Translations under genes and position numbers: made by a program | Origin: Jackrogersella multiformis | Lineage: Eukaryota > Ascomycota > Sordariomycetes > Xylariales > Hypoxylaceae | Direction of reading: 5' to 3' | Length of the DNA: 64,000 nt | Assembly (NCBI GenBank): GCA_902806575.1 | Contig: CADCXD010000001.1 | Coordinates: 2,418,001 to 2,482,000 of the forward strand | Notes under the pieces: generated by a model | Database searches by the model: none | Told to the model about the DNA's origin: nothing | What the model saw: only the letters and a program-made list of their open reading frames with translations | In this document: in pieces, positions 54,145 to 64,000 of the stretch | How positions within the stretch are numbered: the first letter of the stretch is position 1 | Layout of the letters: every line of letters begins with the position of its first letter

Positions 54145-56619
54145 ATGGAGTCTATATCACGAATATCCAATCTACTCGAGAGCGGTAAGAACATCTACAC
54201 TCTCTTAAGGCATTGCGCGACTTTGGCGGACTGATATATCTATCCCCGTAGCTCGGGAGCTCACTCTCGATGCAGCCCAAGCCGCCCGGAGCTCTCGCAG
54301 CACCATACGATCTCTACCTACGGCACAGTTGAAGAAGCTCCTAGACAGTCGAAATGATCGTGAGGTGCTCGACGGACTTCGGCGTACCATCTCTGTACGC
54401 ATCCATCACCCCTTCTCGTCGACTACTGGAGTGCGCCGGCTGATCGATCCCATAACCATGACCAGATGATGTACCGCCAGCAGAAAACTCTCCCTTTCTT
54501 CTCTTCCATCGTAAAGAATGTTGCATCGCCGAATCTCGAAATTAAGAAGCTTGTATATATATATCTCATACACCATGCCGAACAAGAACCAGATATGGCC
54601 CTATTATCCATCAACACCATCCAGAAATCCCTATCCGACTCGAACCCGCAAGTGCGAGCTCTCGCCTTACGCACCATGTCCGGCATCCGTGTCCCGGTCA
54701 TCAGCCAGATCGTATCGTTAGCAATTAAAAAGGGCGTAGTCGATATGTCTCCCCATGTGCGCAAGGCCGCTGCCCTAGCCATACCCAAATGCTACCGTCT
54801 AGAACCGAGCACCCTACCGCAATTATTAGAATACCTGACGACGCTCCTAGGCGACAAGCAGTACTTCGTCGCAGGCGCTGCCGTCAGCGCATTTATGGAA
54901 ATATGTCCTGACAGAGTGGACTTGATTCACAAACACTACAGGAGTCTGGTCAAGAAGATAGTAGATATGGACGAGTGGAGCCAGCTTGCGATGCTAAAGA
55001 TGATGTCTATATACGCACGTAAATGCTTCCCGAGGCGGACGAGGACCGCTAAGGCGAAAGACAAGTCAACCGATCTGCGAGACTTCTACGGGGAGGCTTC
55101 ATCGGAATTTTTATCGGAAGGGGAACAAGTTGTCGTTCTCGATCCAGACCTTATTTTGTTGCTCGATAGCATAAAACCACTTCTGCAGAGTAGAAACTCT
55201 GGGGTGGTGGTCGCCGTAGCGCGCTGCTATATGGATATAGGTACTCCCGAATACAGCAAGGCCGCCGTCGGTCCGTTAGTCGCTCTCTTACGAGGGGCGC
55301 AGGATATTCAACAGGTCGCCCTTTATAACATAGTATCCGTTTGTCTGGCGCATCCAGAATCATTTGTCAAACATACCTCACACTTCCTCGTCCGAGCTAC
55401 CGACACAGCCCCTGTATGGGAATTGAAGCTTGAGGTGCTCACACTAATCTTCCCCCACAGCCCCTTACAGACGAAGAGCCTCATCCTCAACGAGCTCGAG
55501 CACTTTTCCCGCGGGACAAATAAATTACTTGTCCGCGAAGCTGTACGAGCTATTGGCCGCTGCGCGCTAGCAGATCCAGCGACCGCGCCACGATGTATGC
55601 GACTACTCCTGGGACAGATTACGAGTCTGGATGGTACGCTAGCGGCCGAATCCCTAACTGTAATACGACACCTTATACAGCAAGATCCTCAAGCGCACGT
55701 AGGAACCGTTGTGCGCCTAGCCAAGAACCTTGATTCCGCGACCGATCCACAAGCGCGCGCAACAATCATCTGGCTCGTGGGCGAATTCTCCAGCCTGAAC
55801 GGCGAGGATAACATCGCAGCCGACGTTCTGCGCATACTCCTCAAGGAATTCGCAGGCGAGTCCGAGATTGCCAAGCGGCAGATCGTCCTGCTCGCCGCGA
55901 AGGTCTACCTACATCACCTCAACCGCACAGCGGAGGCGCAGAAGTCAGGGGAAGAGAACCAGGAGCCTCCTCTGAACTCAGAAGACCATCCCATAACTCG
56001 CCTGTGGAATTACGTTATCCTGCTCGTCCGCTACGATACGTCATATGACCTGCGCGACCGCACGCGATTGTATAAAGCGCTGCTGAGCGTGCCCCAGCTC
56101 GCGACCCTGATGCTCCTCGCGCCCAAGCCCGCACCCCAGGCGCCAAGCCCGTCGGAGACGCGGCGGGGGTTCGCCCTGGGCTCGTCGGCCCTCGTGCTCG
56201 CGGGCGGCGGCGGCGTGCACGGCCTCCGCGGGTACGAGCCCCTTCCCGGGTGGGTCCCCGCGGGCCGCGAGCCGGACCCGAAGCTGAGGGACACGGAGGG
56301 CGTCAGGAACGAGTACGCCGACGAGAAACGCGTCGTCCCCGCGGCGCAGATGCTGGGCGATTCTTCTTCGGGCACGCAGGGAGGGAGGAGCAATGGGTTT
56401 TCGAAGGCGGCGCCGGCGGGGACCGGGGCTAAGACTTTGGATGATTGGCTGGCTGAGGACGAGGGCGAGGAGGAGGAAGAGAGTGAAGAGGAGGAGGAGG
56501 AGGAGGAATCTGAAGAAGAAGAAGAAGAAGAAGAAGAAGATGATGATGATGATGATGACGATAGTGACCAGGAAATGGATAATGCGAAGGCCGAGTTAGA
56601 AGGTTTCCTCAGCCGTTGA
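54145..56619 (+). CDS. apl6: AP-3 adaptor complex subunit beta, 778 aa, three exons
   Basis: Exons 54145-54184, 54252-54394 and 54466-56619 join to 779 codons (phases 1 and 0). The short exons supply MESISRISNLLESARELTLDAA and DGLRRTIS; exon 3 continues MMYRQQKTLPFFSSIVKNVAS, then the adaptin core KKLVYIYLIHHAEQEPDMALL and TIQKSLSDSNPQVRALALRTMSGI. Armadillo/HEAT-like repeats run to about residue 590. The C-terminal linker is Gly/Pro-rich, then extremely acidic (about 45 Glu/Asp, 720-765), a hallmark of beta-3 adaptin. AP-3 carries cargo from endosome or Golgi to the vacuole. The acidic run is partly a GAA/GAT repeat at 56515-56560 and may vary in length. No appendage domain follows. Confidence 0.93.
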
Positions 56620-57173
56620 CCTTAGACGCTTCCCTTCTTTCCCTGCTTGCTTCTTGCATATTGAGGAAGGGTTTATAGATACTAGAAACTGCATGAGTGC
56701 ATCAGAATCGAATACAATAGCATCGGGCATTACTTGCCGACGATCTTGTCTCTAACTACCTAGGTACTTTGTGCTGCATAGAGATGTCGAAGAAACATAT
56801 TAACAGAAATTACACAATTTTAATAGTACATAAAATATAAATGCATAATTCATTTAGCACTTATATGTGTAGTAGATCATTGCGAGAAACGGATTAGTTA
56901 TCTGGGATGGTGGTATATTCGTACGTCAATTGGGGTACTCGTGTCTGTCTATATAATGCAAAACCTGCTATGATGTCTAGAGTGGGAGGCCTATCTATCT
57001 ATGAACATCCCAGCCTGCACCCTATTCTCTGTCTTTGTAAGAAAGTAGGACAGACCAAGAGGAGACCCTCCCCTCTCCCCTCCCAAAATATCACTAAGAA
57101 TCTAAAGCAACCGCTAGTCCCAAAATAAACCAGCCGTTAACCGTCTGTACAAAATACGCAAGCAAGCTAGATG
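56620..57173. other. Convergent 3' region, no gene recognised
   Basis: 554 bp with one ACCTAGGT at 56758. Nothing else seen. Confidence 0.4.
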
Positions 57174-58612
57174 CTAAACGCTCAAAGGTTCCTTCCGCTC
57201 CTCCTGCGGCGCCTCGTCGGGCTCTCCGGCCTTCTCGGCCCGGGCCTTCCTCCGGAACCGCTGCGCCTCCCGCTCCGCCATGGCCGGGAACAGGATGCCC
57301 GGCGGGAAGGCGGTCAGCAGGATCACGGGGATGACGATGCAGCTGTGGCGCGTAACGAGGTGGTTAGTCTAGGTTCCTGGTAGTAGAGTTTTTTCTCGTC
57401 GCGTTTAGGAGGGGGGGGGGAATAAAAAGGAGAAGAAAAAACAGGAAGGAAAAGGGAGAACAGGGGAAAAGGGGAAAATAGAAAGTAACTCACAAGCCCT
57501 CGAGAACCACGAACGACGGCTCGTCCTGCATGATGGGGTTTCCCCAACCTCCAGCCATCTCGGCGATACTACAGCATCGACCCACGTTAGCATAGATCCC
57601 ATCCCCGACATCTCCAGCCTTAGCCGCGACGGCCGCCAAAGCAGAATAGAGCAGAGCAGAGCGAGCAAGCAGTAGGTAACTCACCGATAAATACACCTAA
57701 TCAAGATCCCGGCGTACGCGCCCATAACCGCATAGCAGAACACGCGAAAGCGCCCGTCATCGCACACAGCCCTCGCGCGCGCCGTCTCCTCGGCGCCGGC
57801 GCCGCGCAGCCAGCGGCGCACGCGGACGCCGTAGTCGGCGACCATGGCGCCGAAGGCGGCGAGGACGAGGCACTGGAGGGCGATGCCGGCGATGATGACG
57901 CGGTCGCCGGCGGCGAGCAGCTCGGGGTGGTCGAAGCCGGCGCTGGCGGCGAGGCTGCCGCCGATGGCCTGCAGCACCAGGCACGACACGTCCGCCGGCA
58001 CGAAGATCAGCGGGTACAGGCGCGGCCGCAGCCGCGACAGCGACGGGTTCACCGACAGCGTCGCGTGCTTCAGCGTCAGGTAGATCGAGATGCAGATCAG
58101 CGTCGGCGCCAGGATGATCGCGCAGATCTGCGTCTGGAACGCGCCCGAGTTCCACGGGTTGGCGTGCAGCAGCACGCGCGCTACGTAGCCTAGTTGGGGG
58201 GGTTAGCGCGCGGGTTTAGGTGCGTGGATGGGTTGGTAGGTTGGTAGGTAGGTAGGTAGGGAGAGAGGATGTTTGGTTGCTGGGGATGATTATGTATGTG
58301 CTCGCATAGCGTCGAGCACACGCCGAGGATCGTACGTGTAGGCAGGAGAAGTGAAGCGAGATGGAGTGAGCACTTACCTGCGAATTCAAGAATGCATCCA
58401 GCAGTAAGGGCTATAGAATACCCCCAAGTCCTCTTCCAGATACCGGTGCCGACGAGGCCTATGAAGCAAAGGCCGAACGCGGCGGCGAGGAACGCATTGA
58501 CGCCGAGGTTGGGATAGTATCCCAACACTGTCGCTTCGACTGGGCAGAAGGGTCCGACTTCCGTGCAGCTTCTGTATGAGACGTGCTGCGGCGGACTCGT
58601 ACTGTTCGACAT
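57174..58612 (-). CDS. RTA1-family seven-helix membrane protein, 327 aa, four exons
   Basis: Minus-strand exons 58612-58378, 58189-57685, 57568-57494 and 57342-57174 join to 328 codons. The extracellular N-terminus has cysteines (RSCTEVGPFCP). Hydrophobic segments follow: NAFLAAAFGLCFIGLVGTGI, a helix across the first junction (GCILEFAGYVARVLL), TQICAIILAPTLICISIYLTL, PLIFVPADVSCLVLQAIGG, IAGIALQCLVLAAFGAMV, and CIVIPVILLTAFPPGILFP last. LAPTLICISIYLTL and ADVSCLVLQAIGG are RTA1 signatures. RTA1-type proteins include lipid-translocating exporters and 7-aminocholesterol resistance proteins of the plasma membrane; substrate unknown. Exon 3 is only 75 nt and carries EMAGGWGNPIMQDEPSF, a loop before the last helix. 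The tail is highly charged. Confidence 0.9.
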
Positions 58613-59761
58613 GTCGTCGAGTTTTTCCCCGGGGGGTTTTCTCTCGTATCTATTTCTCGGCGCGATAGCTATCCAACTGTTGGATTGGTTTTAGGTTATA
58701 TTATATTAAGTATTTCGGACTCGTGATAAGGCGCTCTGAATATCGGTAGGGAAGAAGTAAGGCTCGCGAATAGATGGGATAATAAATAATTTAAATGAAA
58801 TTCACAGAGAGCGGTTATATTTGGATATACTATATATATACCTAGGTATATATATATATATATCGAGAGGGAGAGAGGTATCAAAAGAAACAAAAAGAGG
58901 ATCACTACCAGAAGGCAAATCCGGCAGCACGGTAAGTTAAGAAGAAACGTGGGAGGCTCATGGGGGATATTTCAGGCGAATCGGTCTCCGCCGTACCATA
59001 GCGATGGGCAAATCTCATCCATATCTCGGTACCATCGATGGCCGGACAGGGTAGGTACTTGTATTTTCAGGTGCTTGAATCGCGAATACGGGGATGGGGT
59101 GAGCAATCCGGTGCGGAATCCGATCGAATATACCCGCGAGTAGGTTACTGGATGCGGTAAAGAGTCAAGGTCGCTTAGACGATACGATCCATCTGACAGG
59201 CCCCTAATCCAATGTGGGCTTCCAGAACGTCGGTGCCCAGCTCGGTACGGGTAACCGAGCAATCGAATCTGCCAAGGCTTCCAAGGCTTAACATAGGTAT
59301 CTATCGTATTTAGCTGAACTAGGTAGTTATCTCTGCGCCTTCTTCTGCTCATCCCTAGGCACCTAGGTAATGAAGGATTCTTGGTATAATCGTTGTACTA
59401 CCTCCCTAGTTAGGTATATATTTAGATACCTACTTGAACTGAGTGTCACATGAAATGATATGTACCTAGGTAATAATATCGCGTGAAGAATTATCGAGAC
59501 TTGGAAGCGTCATTGCTATAAATTAACGGAACACGCCTCATCCGGGGACGCTACGGCGCCTAGCTTCTCCACGGCGCACCACCCGACTCGGAGAGATCTG
59601 GAGCACACAGCCCCTTTACTATGTACCTAGGTTTTCTAGTTAATAATACTCAGGCCAAAGAAGCTACAAATCCATGACATCAACCAATACTTATACCTTT
59701 GAGATGATCTAGATCAGATAAGATTAGATGGCATATGTAAAATTGCATATATCTATCTATC
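58613..59761. other. Intergenic, no gene recognised
   Basis: 1.15 kb with a (TA)n run around an ACCTAGGT palindrome at 58835-58865, and further palindromes at 59352, 59465 and 59627. The open stretch at 58972-59352 has no features. Confidence 0.4.
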
Positions 59762-61040
59762 TTACTCCCTACCGCCGAGGAATCTATAAACGACGGAAAA
59801 GTCCCTGCCTTTGCACGATTCTACTTGTTCCGCCTCTTCGTAGACTTGTCTCGCTCGATCGCCTAATTCTAACCTCGCATCGGCTTCGTTCGCAGCCACG
59901 ATGGCTAGCTTCAGATCCTTCTTCATCAAGCTAATACCAAACCCGCCGGAGTAGTCACGATTGGCCGGCGCACCCTCAACCACCCCTTTTACTGGATTAT
60001 TGACCTCGCTGGGCCAGCACTTACCGGTGCTTACATTGATGATGCTCGCCAACGTCTTAGGATCAAGACCCCATTTGATACCAAGATTCATCGCCTCGGC
60101 CGTCGCAATGTTGTTGATAGCCAGCAGATAGTTATTAGCGAGCTTCGCGCTGAGCCCATTGCCTTGAGCACCGCAATGTAATACTCGTTTCCCCATCCGT
60201 GACAGTAATACTTCCAACCTTGGTACTAAAGCGTCGGGAGAACCCAGCATAAAAGTCAGCGTGCCTGCGGCGGCACCTACAATTCCGCCGGACATGGGAG
60301 CATCCACAAATTGACCTTGGCTTGCGTCTGCGACCCACCTTGCAACCTCTCGAGACGATGAAGGGTCAATGGTCGAACAGTCGATATAGATCCTGTTCTT
60401 CTTTGGCAAATCTGAAGATAGTATCTCGCGGTACACGCTCTTTACATGCGATGGTTCAGGCAGTACCGTAATTACTATGTCCTACAGGGAACAAGTTAGC
60501 CTTGAAGCCCCAATATTATTCCCAGTAAAGCAAATGGAGACATGAATAAACTCTTCAGAGGATTGGCTTTAAAATGTTTTGATAATCATAGGTAGACCGG
60601 TGAACCAGCCCCAACTTAGATCATAGATAGAACAGACTCATCATAGAAAACAATCAGGGTTATAAGAGCGGTGAGAACTTACTGCTTCTTTTGCAACATC
60701 GTTGGCACTACGGCCGGTTTCAACAGCTGCGCCGCCAACTCTAGATGTTTGCATCTCTTGGATTAGACGTTTCATTGCGTCACTGTTGATATCGAACAGT
60801 CTGATAGAATCACTGGGTGCGAGCTTCGACTGGAGATTTTTGGCCATTTGGTATCCCTAAATTTGGATTTGTTAGTTCTGTTGAAGTAGGATGGATATAT
60901 CGATGATGCGAAGCTCGGAGCTCAAGACGTACCATCTGACCTAGGCCGATGAAGCCATAGCTCTCCAATCGTCTCGGTGTTACCGAGAAGTTTCGCCGTT
61001 GAGCTCTAACGAAACCCCGCGTGACCGAATGTGCCCTCAT
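59762..61040 (-). CDS. 3-hydroxyisobutyrate dehydrogenase, mitochondrial, 333 aa, three exons
   Basis: Minus-strand exons 61040-60933, 60856-60683 and 60481-59762 join in phase 0 to 334 codons. The N-terminus MRAHSVTRGFVRAQRRNFSV is Arg-rich and acid-free, a mitochondrial presequence. The NAD-binding motif GFIGLGQMGYQMA spans the first junction. VDAPMSGGIVGAAAGTLTFM is the substrate-binding signature, and GNGLSAKLANNYLLA carries the catalytic lysine (GxxxKxxxN). The enzyme oxidises 3-hydroxyisobutyrate to methylmalonate semialdehyde in valine breakdown. The C-terminal domain KDLKLAIVAANEADARLELG is conserved. Length fits the family. A longer upstream frame to 61130 exists but would bury the presequence, so I start at 61040. 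Confidence 0.94.
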
Positions 61041-62309
61041 ACTGCTAGATGACGATGTCAAGTTACAGTAAAGCCAACATGAGCAACTTGCGGCATGGTT
61101 AGGTGTGCAAACAAAGGTCGAAAAAGTCAATTGGAGACTTCTCCACGCTCTCTAAAGCCCTTAAAGCCGCGGGGTACTTGGGGGATCCGAAGACCACGAG
61201 GGTTCTAAGCTCGGTTCCCAGGACCCCAAAACCCCAAAGACCCAGTCAGTGACTCGGTGGCCCAGTGACCTCAATGGACCAAGGGATTTGCGCGCCAACG
61301 CATCGTAACAGACCGCAGAGGGATATCAATTCACCAATTCAGTAGATGACCTTCATAAGATTAGGCATCTGCAAATCCCGTTGGTGCGAACATCAGACAC
61401 TTAGATAGGTACTAAAGTTGAGATTTCCGATTTCCTTTTACTCCTGAGGTGGAAGAATTGAAAGTTAAGAAGACAAAGAATAAATTTAAATGAACTTAAG
61501 AAAAATTTTCGACCCTTGTCTCTTGGAAATTAAAGCTTGGACCATGAGCTAAAAAATCCTGGTGGATCGGATCCTCGTTGGTTACTTCCATCCTAGCGAC
61601 ATTCGGCTTCTAAGGTTTCTCATAGCTCGAGCACTCGAGGCAAGTGAGCCGCATGCCAGTACTTGAGTACTTGGAGACTAAATGTTATAATAGAATCCAT
61701 ATATAGGTACCTAGGTAGATATCAATACTATGTATATAGACCTAGGTATGTATATCGTCACAAGGCACATTTCATTTCTATGTGACAATAGCCAGAATTC
61801 AGCCGGACTTAGAATGGTTTACTTAGTTGAGCCTAGTCGAAGCATTGAAAGATTCTTTGTTTCTTAGATAGTATACATTCATAGTTCTAATGGATTTCTT
61901 TTTCATGGCAGTTCGGGAGTCATATACCTAGGTAGCATGCCGTTCTCAAGTTTGCAAAAAAAAACCAAAAACCAAAAGCACAGGTAAACGAGTGAATTTT
62001 TTCTCTCTTTTCATTATGGAATTTTCAGGGTTATAGAGCGGAGTGAACCCTCCGTTCTTTAGGGGGGGGGGTCACCAAGGGGATAGATGTATACATGAGC
62101 TATTTCGTATAGCTTCGCGAAGTCAGAACAATGAGTCTAACCATATATTGGGTATGTGCAAGAACAACAGACGAGCAGCCGGGCTTCTCCACCGAATACA
62201 AAAACCAGCAAAACTGCCCAGGTTCATTTCGATGGAGAGCAGCGTAATGGAATACTAGGTGGCTAAATAATCAAAAGACATGGGATGAAATAAGAGAGGC
62301 TGCATTGGC
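61041..62309. other. Intergenic, no gene recognised
   Basis: 1.27 kb. ACCTAGGT palindromes lie near 61708, 61741 and 61928. Short C and A runs near 61960 and 62060. An open stretch at 62043-62258 is featureless. Confidence 0.4.
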
Positions 62310-63690
62310 CTAGAATACGCCCATAACATAAGGGATTAGGGCACTAGAAGAAACGATTAGTTCTTGATATAGTCAAAATGGTATTGGATGGGATTCAAGA
62401 CTTACCCAACCGCAAGGGTCGCACTAAGACCAACCAAGGCTCGGTTTCTGACACGCTCCTTTCTCAGCTGAACTTCTGTCTTAACCTTCTTGGTCCGTGG
62501 TGCCTCCGAAACCTCAGCCGGCGTTTCCTCTTCGTCTTCGTCGACTGCAATTTCGTCGGCCTTCCGCTTGCCTTTACTACTCAAGCCTGACGACGCTGCG
62601 GTTTCAGCAGCAGCGATTCTCACCATCTCCTTCGCCTCTTCGATCATCCGAGCGGCCTCTTCAGCGCTAGGTTCTCCGCTGATGGGAAGTTCCACTTCCA
62701 CTGCGGTTTGTGTCGTCTCGACATCGCCATTGAACTCGACTTCCTGACCAACCTTGATATGCACTCTGGGCTCATCCTCAGTTGGCGCAAAGATAATAGC
62801 AGGCTCCTTCTCGATAGTTTTAATAGCCACCTCTTCCGTGGCTGCGGTAGACGCGGTATCATCATCCGTCTTGGTACCGTTTGTGGCGGGCTCAACCTCT
62901 TCTTTCACAGGCGGAAAATCGGTGGGAGAAGATAGGGGTACGGAGGCTTTAGTGGTCCGCTTTCGTGGAGACGCGATGGCTCGTTTCTTTGATGGACTGA
63001 CGGAGCGACGACTTCGCGTGCTTCGGGGAAGCGACGACGGGGTCGGTGGTGCAAGAACGGGCAGCGTTGGCAGAGGAACCTCGAACTTCGGCGGCGCAGA
63101 TATTCTCTTGGGGGGGCTGTCTGGCGCATTTGTAATAGCGATATCGGCTGGATCTAAAAGGGCAGAAATCCAAGGAGTAACCCGATACTCGTCGGCAAGG
63201 ACCAACGCTTGCTCAGGCGGGATCCAAACGTTCCCGGCAGTCTCCTCGTGGCTTGTCGTGGGCAACGACTTGATGAATTTGCGCTCCATCTCCTCTTCAA
63301 CCGCCTCGGCATAGGGGAAAGTTGCCTTGAACATACCGGTGGCAGAGACGAAGCCATCCTGGCTGCGACGCATGAGGAAGTACGAGTTCGGAGAAGACTT
63401 AAAGATGCCGGAAGTAATACCTTTCGGCAGAGGAGCTCGAAGATGTGCATAGTCGAAAACACCTAGGCTCGAAGGGTCTACATCTCCTACAGTGCCTCCC
63501 GCAACCATCTTCGCGGTCAATTGAGTCTGACCTAGGCGTCGACGCGAAACGAGCTCATTATCTATAGAATAGTAAGCGATACAAATCTTCATCATATATA
63601 TATATAGAATCTTTAGGCTTTAGTACAAGGAGGGATATCATCCGTCATCAGATGATTGTGTTTGTTCGGAAGATGTCTCGAGGTGGCCAT
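62310..63690 (-). CDS. Bqt4-like APSES/KilA-N protein with C-terminal membrane anchor, 417 aa, three exons
   Basis: Minus-strand exons 63690-63627, 63561-62406 and 62343-62310 join in phases 1 and 2 to 418 codons. Exon 1 gives [15 protein letters not shown] and joins at [21 protein letters not shown], which matches the usual start of this family. The KilA-N/APSES-type fold follows: [45 protein letters not shown] and [19 protein letters not shown] long disordered basic then acidic region comes next ([23 protein letters not shown]). The last exon, 34 nt, completes a hydrophobic tail ([22 protein letters not shown]), a membrane anchor. This layout is that of Bqt4, an inner nuclear membrane protein that tethers telomeres in fission yeast. 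The in-frame Met codons downstream are not the start. Confidence 0.85.
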
Positions 63691-64000
63691 TTTGGGCTGG
63701 TTATGGAGACGCGACGGGTTAACGTTTTGCGCTGAAGCCTTATGGTTTGATTGAGACAGCGACGGTCGATCGATACCAAGGGGGGCCAGAATTAAAAGTA
63801 TTTATCAGAACTGAGGGCTGGTCGCCTGGTTAGCAGTTGTTTGCCATGGAGTTAGTCGCGCAGAAATGCATGCGACGCGATGCGAAAGGATGTCGCGGAT
63901 CGCCGTAGAAGCAAGAGCTTAAGCTCTCTCGAACGAGCGGGTCGCCAGGATGGATCTCACTCACGTTATGCGGAATTTCGTCGGGAAGAGAATACTATGT
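63691..64000. other. Upstream region of the Bqt4-like gene
   Basis: 310 bp to the window edge. No gene or repeat recognised. Confidence 0.4.

Overview
The window is nuclear DNA of a filamentous ascomycete (Pezizomycotina, most likely Sordariomycetes). The evidence is short GT-AG introns of about 45-190 nt, HET-domain genes, Zn2Cys6, RTA1 and AA9 families, and a 7-kb A+T-rich block whose sequence changes are C-to-T and G-to-A, as repeat-induced point mutation (RIP) produces. An 8-bp palindrome, ACCTAGGT, recurs through the intergenic DNA. I cannot assign a genus. Exon structures are my own reading of splice sites and frame continuity; no transcript data were available.

Layout. 0-8 kb is a HET cluster: three intact HET-domain genes and one broken copy, candidate allorecognition and programmed-cell-death genes. 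8.7-12 kb has an unknown conserved protein and a SET-domain protein. 13-27 kb is an accessory mix: a secreted AA9 LPMO, an amino acid permease, a secreted CrtC/AttH-like protein, a Zn2Cys6 regulator, a GNAT acetyltransferase, a cytochrome P450 relic, a TA-flanked mini-element, a divergent kinesin-14 and a secreted class II-type (AA2) peroxidase. 27-38.7 kb is nearly gene-free and holds a small hairpin element, one two-exon gene for a small secreted six-cysteine peptide with a defensin-like cysteine order, and a RIP-mutated Ty3/Gypsy chromovirus with both LTRs.

39-64 kb is mostly conserved housekeeping: mitochondrial-type thioredoxin, a disordered conserved protein, a small possibly GPI-anchored protein, the kinetochore subunit Nuf2, a possible RecA-like protein, AP-3 beta, an RTA1 membrane protein, mitochondrial 3-hydroxyisobutyrate dehydrogenase and a Bqt4-like APSES/KilA-N protein with a C-terminal membrane anchor. 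The 44.5-48.9 kb stretch carries no gene I can support.

How the parts fit. The left half is typical accessory sequence: conflict genes, secreted enzymes acting on plant polymers, relics and transposons. The right half is conserved core. The most interesting item is the secreted cysteine-rich peptide at 30795-31153, lying between a hairpin element and the RIP-mutated retrotransposon and encoded by two exons too short to stand out as an open frame. No polyketide or peptide synthetase backbone was seen, so the CrtC/AttH-like gene, its divergent Zn2Cys6 neighbour and the P450 relic do not form a recognisable metabolite cluster here.
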